Part shown: in pieces, positions 5,596 through 10,675 of the stretch
Layout: the number at the start of each line of letters is the position of its first letter
How positions within the stretch are numbered: position 1 is the stretch's first letter
DNA from: Oscillospiraceae bacterium
GTDB lineage: Bacteria; Bacillota; Clostridia; Oscillospirales; Ruminococcaceae
Length of the DNA: 10,675 bases
Assembly (NCBI GenBank): GCA_014858325.1
Contig: RKCM01000214.1
Coordinates: 1-10,675 of the forward strand
Direction: 5' to 3'
Translations under genes and position numbers: made by a program
Notes under the pieces: generated by a model
The model's input: the letters and a program-made list of their open reading frames with translations, nothing else
What the model was told of the DNA's origin: nothing
The model's database searches: none

Positions 5596-7245
5596 ATGCG
5601 TTACGAGATCGTGAATGGGGTGCTGCTGCTGTGGAACAGCTTGTTCTGCGGGGTGGCAGGCCTGTATTTCTGGCTGATAAAACGATATAAGACGGAAAAG
5701 AAAAAGTGGATGCACCGTATGCAGTTTTCGGCGTCGGCGCTGTTGTTCTGTGATGCAATGGCGTACTTGTTTGAGGGCAGGCCGGGGCCGCTGGGTTACT
5801 GGGTGGTCCGCGTGGGCAATTTCGGCGTCTTTTTCCTCGTGGAGCTGACGCTGCTGCTTTTCCACCGTTATATCTGTGCCACACTGCTGACACAGGAAGA
5901 GGCGGCAGCCCTCAAGCGGGTGCAGATCGTGCGGGCCGTTTGCTGGGCGGGCCTTGCGTTGGTGGTCGTATCACAGTTCACCGGGCTGTACTATACCTTC
6001 GATGCCGCCAACGTCTACCACCGTGCCGGGGGATACTTCCTCTCCATGTGTCTGCCGATCCTGTCCATGCTGCTGGACGCCAGCCTGCTGCTGCAGTACG
6101 AAACACGCATCAGCAGCCTGATGTTTCTGGCCATGGGCTCCTATTTTGTGCTGCCGCTGATTGCGTCTTCGATCCAGGCGGTGCACTACGGCTGGGCGCT
6201 GATCGATCTGGCCATCGGCATTTCGATGGTCCTGATGTTCCTCGTTGCGGCCAAGGAGCAGAACGAGAAGCTGCTGCAGCTGGAAACGAGCCGGGCACAG
6301 CTGGCGGAAAAGCTGGAGATCGCCACGGTGCTGAACCGCTGCGTGGAAAAGCTCTCGGGCTGCGGGCAGGATCTGGACAAGGCGACCCATGAGCTGCTGG
6401 GCGTGATCAACGATTATTTCTGCGCGGACCGCAGCTATGTTTTTGAGCTGGACACGGCCCGTGATGTGGTGGTGAACACCCACGAGTTCGTGCGGGACGG
6501 CGTGAGCGCGGAAAAAGACAATCTGCGGGAGGTCCCGATGGAGGTGATCTCCTCCTGGATGGAGGCCTTTGCGCGGAATGGCATCTATTTTATGGAGAAC
6601 GTGGAGCAGGTGAAAGACACAGAACAGTACAAGGAGCTGAAACGGCAGAGCGTACAGAGCCTGCTGGCGGTGCCCCTGCAGCGGGAAAAGTGCATCATCG
6701 GTTTTTTGGGAGTGGACAACCCCCGGGCGCATTCGCAGGACCCGACCCTGCTGTCCTCCATCCAGTTCTTTGTCACCAACAGTCTGGAACAGAAAAAAGT
6801 GCAGGAAAAGCTGTACCGCCTGAGCTATCAGGATATGCTGACCGGGCTGGACAACCGCAACCGCTATATGGAGCTGCTGGAAGCGAGAAAGGGCTTCTCG
6901 CTGGAGCAGGCAGGCGGCATTTATATGGACCTCAACGGCCTGAAGCACTGCAACGACCGCCTTGGCCATGCGGCAGGGGATGCGTTGATCTGCCGTGCAG
7001 CGGACGCGCTGAATGAGGTCTTCCCCGGCGAGGCCTGCCGCATTGGCGGCGATGAGTTCGTGGTCGTCCGCAGCCCAGTCGCGCAGGAACGATTTGAGCA
7101 GCAGGTGGCAGACCTGCGGGCGGCGCTGGCCCGCCGCGGTGTGGACGCAGCCATCGGCTCGGTCTGGAAGCCGGCGGTCGAGGACGTGGCCGCTTTCCTG
7201 CATGAGGCCGACGAGCGGATGTACCGGGAAAAAGAAAAACGCTGA
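5596..7245 (+). CDS. Membrane diguanylate cyclase: 7TM - GAF - GGDEF
   Basis: A 549-aa protein predicted to make c-di-GMP from two GTP. Residues 1-218 contain about seven membrane helices (near 5-27, 44-60, 66-90, 112-130, 146-166, 176-195, 200-218). A short coiled coil (about 219-245) leads into a GAF-like domain (about 245-400, with DYFCADRSYVFEL and SLLAVPLQREKCIIGFLGVDN). The GGDEF domain (about 405-549) has DMLTGLDNRNR, metal-binding D445 in YMDLNG, ND at 453-454, the intact signature GGDEF (484-488) and the terminal DERMYREK. The RxxD inhibitory site expected just before the signature is absent (VFPG at that position), so classical product inhibition is not expected. The start is at ATG 5596 with GAGGAAAG at 5582-5589. 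The gene appears to stand alone. Sensor input is unknown. Confidence 0.93.
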   Translation: MRYEIVNGVLLLWNSLFCGVAGLYFWLIKRYKTEKKKWMHRMQFSASALLFCDAMAYLFEGRPGPLGYWVVRVGNFGVFFLVELTLLLFHRYICATLLTQEEAAALKRVQIVRAVCWAGLALVVVSQFTGLYYTFDAANVYHRAGGYFLSMCLPILSMLLDASLLLQYETRISSLMFLAMGSYFVLPLIASSIQAVHYGWALIDLAIGISMVLMFLVAAKEQNEKLLQLETSRAQLAEKLEIATVLNRCVEKLSGCGQDLDKATHELLGVINDYFCADRSYVFELDTARDVVVNTHEFVRDGVSAEKDNLREVPMEVISSWMEAFARNGIYFMENVEQVKDTEQYKELKRQSVQSLLAVPLQREKCIIGFLGVDNPRAHSQDPTLLSSIQFFVTNSLEQKKVQEKLYRLSYQDMLTGLDNRNRYMELLEARKGFSLEQAGGIYMDLNGLKHCNDRLGHAAGDALICRAADALNEVFPGEACRIGGDEFVVVRSPVAQERFEQQVADLRAALARRGVDAAIGSVWKPAVEDVAAFLHEADERMYREKEKR

Positions 7246-7283
7246 AAGAAAACGGGCTCCCCGCCATTGGCAGGGAGCCCGTT
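7245..7283 (-). terminator. Convergent terminator, best on the kdgK strand
   Basis: AACGGGCTCCC (7251-7261) pairs perfectly with GGGAGCCCGTT (7273-7283); an inner GCC/GGC extends the stem. Read on the - strand, the stem is followed by a T-rich run (complement of AAAGAAAA), a proper intrinsic terminator for kdgK. On the + strand the following bases are GCTGTGTG, so termination of the GGDEF transcript here would be weaker. Confidence 0.8.
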
Positions 7284-7299
7284 GCTGTGTGCGGGATGA

Positions 7300-8388
7300 T
7301 TACCGCTTGATGTCGTAGTTCATGTTCATCAGGTTGCGGATGGTGCCCACGTCGTCGGTGATGTTGGCGTCGCCGTGGATGGTGTGCTTGATGGCGGAGC
7401 TGGCCACCGCAAAATTGATCATATCCATGGCCCGGTAGTTGTGGAGCATGGCGTAGATGAGGCCGGAGGCAAAGGCGTCGCCGCCGCCCACCCGGTCAAG
7501 GATGTTGAAGGTGAACAGCTTGCTCTCGAAGGTGTGGCCGTCGTACCACATAAAGGCCTTCAGGCTGTTCTCACTGCCGCTGTGGGCGTAGCGGACGTGG
7601 CGGGCGATGCACTTCAGGTTGGGGTAGCGCTCGATGAAGTGCTGGAAGATCTCGTCCTGCTGCTCGTAGCTGGGCTGCAGGGGCACGCCGTCCTTCCAAT
7701 CGCCCTTGGAGTGGTCGGTCTCGTCCTTCCACAGGTGGTAGGGCTCAATGCCCAGCAGCACATCCACATAGGGCAGGCACTCGGTGCAGAAATCCCGGGC
7801 CTCCTCCCAGCTCCACAGGGTGGAGCGGAAGTTGCCGTCGAAGCTGACGGTCAGGCCCTTTTTCTTCGCCACCTTCAGCATATCGATGATGAGACCGCGG
7901 CAGTTGGGGGCCAGTGCCGGGGTGATGCCGCTGAGGTGCAGCCAGTCAAAGCCGTCCAGCAGGGCATCCAGGTCCACCTGCGAGAAATCGTACTCGGTGA
8001 TGGCGCTGTGCTTGCGGTCGTAGATGACCTTGGAGGGGCGGATGCCGTAGCCCGTTTCCAGATAATAAGTACCCAGACGGTTCGAGGGGGTCTCGTTTGG
8101 CTCGGTGAGGATCATGGGGGTGCAGTGGACATCGTTGGAGCGCAGCCAGCGCACGGCGCTCTTGCCCAGACTGTTGTTGGGCACCACACTGAAGAAGGTG
8201 CTGTCCACGCCCAGGTTTGCCAGTGCCAGGGCGATGTTGGCCTCGCTGCCGCCGTAGCTGGCCTCAAAGTTCGAGGCCATGCGCAGCTTTTCGTAGTTCG
8301 GCGGGGTCAGGCGCAGCATGATCTCGCCGCAAGTGATGAATTTCTGGCCGTTGGGCTCGCTGCCCAGGATGGGATTGAAATGTTCCAT
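7300..8388 (-). CDS. kdgK: 2-dehydro-3-deoxygluconokinase (PfkB family)
   Basis: A 362-aa PfkB/ribokinase-fold sugar kinase. It should phosphorylate 2-keto-3-deoxygluconate with ATP to KDPG, which an aldolase splits to pyruvate and glyceraldehyde-3-phosphate in uronate/pectin catabolism. Key elements are GEIMLRLTPP (21-30), substrate-side GGSEANIA (46-53), SFDGNFR (182-188) and the ATP/anion-hole signature DRVGGGDAF (298-306) with catalytic base D304. DRVGGGD fits KdgK-type members better than the DTTGAGD of ribokinases. The protein is somewhat longer than many KdgKs because of a segment around 215-245. The start at 8388 follows AGGAGGAG (8393-8400). An in-frame GTG at 8472 would add 28 Arg/Ala-rich residues but has no RBS and falls in the structured leader. 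No aldolase gene lies next to it. Another PfkB sugar specificity remains possible. Confidence 0.88.
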   Translation of the reverse strand: MEHFNPILGSEPNGQKFITCGEIMLRLTPPNYEKLRMASNFEASYGGSEANIALALANLGVDSTFFSVVPNNSLGKSAVRWLRSNDVHCTPMILTEPNETPSNRLGTYYLETGYGIRPSKVIYDRKHSAITEYDFSQVDLDALLDGFDWLHLSGITPALAPNCRGLIIDMLKVAKKKGLTVSFDGNFRSTLWSWEEARDFCTECLPYVDVLLGIEPYHLWKDETDHSKGDWKDGVPLQPSYEQQDEIFQHFIERYPNLKCIARHVRYAHSGSENSLKAFMWYDGHTFESKLFTFNILDRVGGGDAFASGLIYAMLHNYRAMDMINFAVASSAIKHTIHGDANITDDVGTIRNLMNMNYDIKR

Positions 8389-8394
8389 AACGCT

Positions 8395-8400
8395 CCTCCT
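8395..8400 (-). promoter_or_regulatory. RBS that places the kdgK start at 8388
   Basis: AGGAGG on the - strand (complement of 8395-8400), 6 nt before ATG 8388. It rules out the longer in-frame reading beginning at 8472. Confidence 0.85.
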
Positions 8401-8417
8401 GATAACGGTTTGTGTCA

Positions 8418-8445
8418 CGGCCCTTTTGGCCGCCCGCCCGGCGGC
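8418..8445 (-). other. Mutually exclusive hairpins in the kdgK leader
   Basis: Two GC-rich stems share bases 8429-8432. Stem A pairs 8429-8434 with 8440-8445 (GCCGCC/GGCGGC, 5-nt loop). Stem B pairs 8418-8422 with 8428-8432 (CGGCC/GGCCG, 5-nt loop). Both lie in the transcribed leader, 18 to 57 nt upstream of the RBS. No T-run follows either stem. A regulatory switch is only a possibility. Confidence 0.4.
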
Positions 8446-8486
8446 TTCTTCACGGGAAAGCTGCCTGAGCACACATTGTTGTATCC

Positions 8487-8515
8487 ATTATAGTGCGATT
8501 CCCGTCGGAATGCAA
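8487..8515 (-). promoter_or_regulatory. Strong promoter of kdgK
   Basis: On the - strand TTGCAT (8515-8510), a 17-bp spacer, and consensus TATAAT (8492-8487). The start point is expected near 8480, giving about a 92-nt leader. This is the best promoter match in the window. I see no clear operator palindrome. Confidence 0.85.
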
Positions 8516-8604
8516 GGTGAAACCCGAAGTGCCGAGAGAAAATACGCGCGGATTTTTGTGCAGTTTGCTAAAGAACTCCTTCCGGCATCACTTGCGCGAT
8601 GCCA

Positions 8605-8628
8605 CCTCCCTCACGGAGGGAGGCTTTT
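8605..8628 (+). terminator. Rightward terminator-like hairpin in the repeat
   Basis: CCTCCCTC (8605-8612) pairs with GAGGGAGG (8616-8623), followed by CTTTT. It points right, opposite to the pflX terminator. No + strand gene ends here, so it could only block antisense transcription toward pflX. Confidence 0.45.
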
Positions 8629-8643
8629 CCTCCCGGAAGCAGC

Positions 8644-8667
8644 AAAAAGCTCCCTCTTTGAGGGGGC
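8644..8667 (-). terminator. Intrinsic terminator of pflX supplied by the repeat
   Basis: On the - strand GCCCCCTC-AAA-GAGGGAGC (8667 down to 8649) is followed directly by TTTTT (8648-8644), 29 nt past the pflX stop. It is a good GC-stem-plus-T-run terminator lying inside the palindromic repeat. Confidence 0.75.
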
Positions 8668-8695
8668 TGTCGAGCGAATGCGAGACTGGGGGAGT

Positions 8696-9616
8696 TTACA
8701 CCCCCGTCAGATCAAAACGGGGCGTGTATTCCTCTTTCGCGCTGCTCTTTTGCTGCATATAGCCCGCCGTCAGGCCCTTATCCATGGCGTAGTTGACCAC
8801 CCGGCGGTACTCGTAGGTGGTGATGCGCCGCCCGATGCCGTGCTCGGCGGCCCGGTAGAAGGGAGTGTACTGGCTCATGACGCTGGGCAGGAAGCAGCCG
8901 GGGTCGGCGTCGTTCCAGGCGGCCATTTGGTCCAGGACGGCAAAGCTGTCGTCGATGTGGCCGGGCAGGGCGAGGTGGCGCAGGATGACCCCCCGCTGCA
9001 AAATACCCGCATCGTCAAAGACGGGGTGCCCCGCCTGCGCCAGCATGGCCTCGATGGCGGGTTTTGCCTTGGCAAAGTAATCCGGCGCGGCCGAAAGCTC
9101 CGCCGAAAGGGCAGGGGAGACGTATTTCAGGTCGGCCAGCCAGATGTCGATGTACCCGCGCCATGCCTCCACGCTTTCCACCGTCTCGTAACCGCCGGTG
9201 TTGCAGACGATGGGCAGGCGCAGCCCCTGCGCCCGGGCAAGGTCCAGCGCCGCGATGATCCAGGGCTGCCACTGGCCCGGCGTGACCAGATTGATGTTGT
9301 GGGCGCCCTGCGCCTGCAGGCTGAGGAAGATCTCCGCCAGATGCTCGACGGAGATCTCCTTCCCCAGCCCCTCGGCGCTGATGGGGTAGTTCTGGCAGAA
9401 GCAGCACTGGAGGGTGCAGCCGGAAAAGAAGACGGTGCCGCTGCCTCGGGTGCCGCTGATGCAGGGCTCCTCCCAGAAGTGCAGCGCGGCCCGGGCGGCT
9501 TTCAGGGTGGGGCCCGCCCCGCAGAAGCCCGTCTGCCCGGCGGCACGGTCTACGCCGCAGCGGCGGGGGCAGAGCGTGCAGGCGGCGGGGGGAGCGACGG
9601 CGATGTTTTTGGGCAT
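8696..9616 (-). CDS. pflX: PflX-type radical SAM protein (PFL-activase-like)
   Basis: A 306-aa radical SAM protein. C67-x3-C71-x2-C74 in SGCTLQCCFCQNYP is the CxxxCxxC motif that holds the SAM-binding [4Fe-4S] cluster. An N-terminal cysteine set (C13, C16, C20, C32; CTLCPRRCGV and GFCGAG) is characteristic of the PflX/COG1313 group, as are NINLVTP (107-113) and DIWLADLKY (157-165). The family is named after pyruvate formate-lyase activase, but no PFL or other glycyl-radical enzyme is adjacent and the substrate of PflX is unknown. The start is set at ATG 9616 because AAAGGA (9632-9627) lies 10 nt upstream; TTG 9625, which would add three residues, is only 1 nt from it. The stop codon lies within the end of the palindromic repeat. 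The upstream region is shared with the divergent fbp. Confidence 0.88.
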   Translation of the reverse strand: MPKNIAVAPPAACTLCPRRCGVDRAAGQTGFCGAGPTLKAARAALHFWEEPCISGTRGSGTVFFSGCTLQCCFCQNYPISAEGLGKEISVEHLAEIFLSLQAQGAHNINLVTPGQWQPWIIAALDLARAQGLRLPIVCNTGGYETVESVEAWRGYIDIWLADLKYVSPALSAELSAAPDYFAKAKPAIEAMLAQAGHPVFDDAGILQRGVILRHLALPGHIDDSFAVLDQMAAWNDADPGCFLPSVMSQYTPFYRAAEHGIGRRITTYEYRRVVNYAMDKGLTAGYMQQKSSAKEEYTPRFDLTGV

Positions 9617-9660
9617 AATATCCAAGTCCTTTGCAAAAGATTCGGTAGTTTTCTCGTGCT

Positions 9661-9698
9661 CTATTATACCATTTTTGGGGACAGAAGTGGTATAATAG
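9661..9698. promoter_or_regulatory. Divergent overlapping promoters pflX / fbp in an 11-bp inverted repeat
   Basis: CTATTATACCA (9661-9671) and TGGTATAATAG (9688-9698) are a perfect 11-bp inverted repeat with a 16-bp centre. Each arm is an extended -10 box, TGGTATAAT: + strand at 9688-9696 toward fbp, - strand at 9671-9663 toward pflX. No good -35 hexamer is present for either, as expected if the extended -10 compensates. Each promoter's -35 zone overlaps the other's -10. Confidence 0.75.
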
Positions 9699-9749
9699 GA
9701 GAGAATAATTCATGCGATGCAAGAATACTACATATTTTGGGAGGATACC

Positions 9750-10675
9750 ATGCGCACCGAAGCCGACGAGATCCGCGAAAATCTGAAATATCTGTCCCTG
9801 CTTGCCCGGGATTATCCCTCGCAGGCGGCGGCAGCCAGCGAGATCATCAGTACCCAGGCCCTGCTGAAACTGCCCAAAGGCACCGAGCACTTCATGAGCG
9901 ATCTGCACGGAGAGAACGAGGCCTTCGTCCACATCCTCAACTCCGCCTCCGGCGTCATCCGCGAGAAAGTGGACATCGTGCTGGGGGATACCGTGCCCGC
10001 CGCCACCCGTGCCGAGCTGGCCACCCTGATCTATTACCCCAACGAGAAGCTGCCCCAGCTCAAGGCCAAGTGCCGGGATGAGGAAGCGCTGGAGCAGTGG
10101 TACACCGAGACGCTGCTCCGCCTCATTGAGATCTGCCGACTGGTCTCTTCCAAGCACACCCGGGAGCACGTCCGGGCCTGCCTGCCCGCCAGCTGCGGCT
10201 ACATTCTGGATGAGCTGCTCCACGCCCACTTTGAGGACCACGACAAGGAGCTTTACTATGGGCAGATCGTGGGCAGCATCATCGAAAACGGCCGTGCCGA
10301 CCGCTTCATCGTCCGCCTGTGTGAGCTGATCAAGCGGCTGGCTGTGGATAAGCTCCACATCGTGGGCGACCTGTTTGACCGCGGCCCCCGCCCCGATATC
10401 ATCCTCGATCTGCTGATGCGCCACCACAACGTGGACATCCAGTGGGGCAACCACGATGTGGTCTGGATGGGGGCCGCCGCCGGCAGCCCCATCTGCGTGT
10501 GCACCGTGCTGAAGACCACGCTGGCCTACCACAACCACGGCATGCTGGAAGATTTTTACGGCATCAACCTCCGCCATTTGCAGCGGATGGCCGAACAGTT
10601 CTACGGCGGCGACGACCTGACCATCTGGATGCCCCACACCGACGCGGCCCGCGGCCCCTACACCGAGGGGATGCT
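9750..10675 (+). CDS. fbp: Class III (Firmicutes) fructose-1,6-bisphosphatase, 3' end cut by window
   Basis: The N-terminal 308 residues of a protein normally about 640-670 aa; no stop before the window edge. It hydrolyses fructose-1,6-bisphosphate to fructose-6-phosphate in gluconeogenesis. Metallophosphoesterase motifs are intact: LPKGTEHFMSDLHGE (41-55) with D51 and H53, VGDLFDRGPRPD (205-216) with D207 and D210, and DIQWGNHDVVW (229-239) with N234 and H235. These align closely with what I recall of Bacillus subtilis Fbp (KGTEHF, GDIYDRGPQPD, QWGNHD). The start at 9750 has GGGAGG (9739-9744) 5 nt upstream. An in-frame ATG at 9717 would add 11 residues, but lies about 14 nt from the predicted transcript start and has no RBS inside the transcript. 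Divergent from pflX. Confidence 0.97.
   Translation, partial: MRTEADEIRENLKYLSLLARDYPSQAAAASEIISTQALLKLPKGTEHFMSDLHGENEAFVHILNSASGVIREKVDIVLGDTVPAATRAELATLIYYPNEKLPQLKAKCRDEEALEQWYTETLLRLIEICRLVSSKHTREHVRACLPASCGYILDELLHAHFEDHDKELYYGQIVGSIIENGRADRFIVRLCELIKRLAVDKLHIVGDLFDRGPRPDIILDLLMRHHNVDIQWGNHDVVWMGAAAGSPICVCTVLKTTLAYHNHGMLEDFYGINLRHLQRMAEQFYGGDDLTIWMPHTDAARGPYTEGM

Larger units (their letters stand above)
8574..8705. repeat. Palindromic intergenic repeat element (REP/MITE-like), about 130 bp
   Basis: The block starts with AACTCC (8574-8579) and ends near GGGGGAGTTT (8688-8697), so AACTCC/GGAGTT form short terminal inverted repeats. Inside are GGCATC/GATGCC (8584-8589 with 8598-8603), CCTCCCTC-ACG-GAGGGAGG (8605-8623) followed by CTTTT, and GCTCCCTC-TTT-GAGGGGGC (8649-8667) preceded by AAAAA. 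The two arms can also pair with each other (GAGGGAGGCTTTT with AAAAAGCTCCCTC). The block encodes no protein. I recall very similar elements scattered in Faecalibacterium genomes, but the family assignment is from memory and the exact ends are approximate. Confidence 0.65.

Noticed and set aside
8389..8472. 28-residue N-terminal extension of KdgK from GTG 8472
   Set aside because: Arg/Ala-rich translation of a hairpin-rich leader with no RBS; a strong AGGAGG sits correctly before ATG 8388.
7375..8493. Open frame of 372 codons on the + strand antisense to kdgK
   Set aside because: KdgK has the PfkB signatures, an RBS and a consensus promoter on the - strand; the + strand frame has neither motifs nor RBS.
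9717..9749. In-frame upstream ATG for fbp at 9717
   Set aside because: Its only upstream purine-rich site (9697-9701) lies before the predicted transcript start; the GGGAGG before 9750 is properly placed.
8318..10081. Long open frame of 587 codons on the + strand running antisense to kdgK's start and pflX and into fbp
   Set aside because: It opposes well-supported genes with conserved motifs, overlaps fbp in a different frame, is low-complexity and Gly/Ala/Arg/Gln-rich, and has no RBS or recognisable domain. It is a GC-rich shadow frame.
9015..10637. Open frame of 540 codons on the - strand antisense to fbp
   Set aside because: The opposite strand encodes an unmistakable class III FBPase with all metal motifs. 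The antisense product is His/Gln/Val-rich, as shadows of GC-rich genes are.

Overview
The window looks like chromosomal DNA of a GC-rich, Gram-positive-lineage gut anaerobe, most likely Faecalibacterium or a close relative in the Oscillospiraceae/Ruminococcaceae. The case rests on the Firmicutes-only class III fructose-1,6-bisphosphatase, strong AGGAGG-type ribosome binding sites with an occasional TTG start, a lipobox-carrying substrate-binding protein, heavy use of GC-ending codons, and an intergenic palindromic repeat that resembles (from memory) ones common in Faecalibacterium genomes. The genus is an inference, not a measurement.

Layout on the + strand: (1) the 3' part of a 5S rRNA gene and its terminator; (2) a GrpB-family protein; (3) an XRE-type HTH protein fused to a membrane domain, with its own promoter and terminator; (4) a CxxCxxCC (YkgJ-like) cysteine-cluster protein; (5) a three-gene ABC importer operon, promoter to terminator (2435-5500): lipoprotein binding protein, permease and ATPase of the tryptophan/tyrosine (TrpXYZ-like) family, with a perfect 13-bp hairpin between the first two genes; (6) a monocistronic seven-TM/GAF/GGDEF diguanylate cyclase. 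A convergent hairpin separates this from two - strand genes: (7) a PfkB-family 2-dehydro-3-deoxygluconokinase (kdgK) with a structured leader and a near-consensus promoter, and (8) a PflX-type radical SAM protein. (9) A class III FBPase (fbp) reads rightward off the window edge and is divergent from pflX. It is truncated at its 3' end by the window.

Biologically this is mostly ordinary core and near-core content: amino-acid-type uptake, entry of uronate-derived KDG into the Entner-Doudoroff-type route, gluconeogenesis, c-di-GMP signalling and an orphan radical SAM enzyme. No defence system, CRISPR array, prophage or transposase is visible. The most interesting signals are non-coding: the 8574-8705 repeat, which appears to supply both the stop codon and the terminator of pflX; the 11-bp inverted repeat that places two extended -10 boxes back to back between pflX and fbp; two mutually exclusive hairpins in the kdgK leader; and the hairpin inside the ABC operon.

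I see no strong evidence for an undescribed multi-gene system here. Gaps between genes are all under about 310 bases, and their contents are described below.
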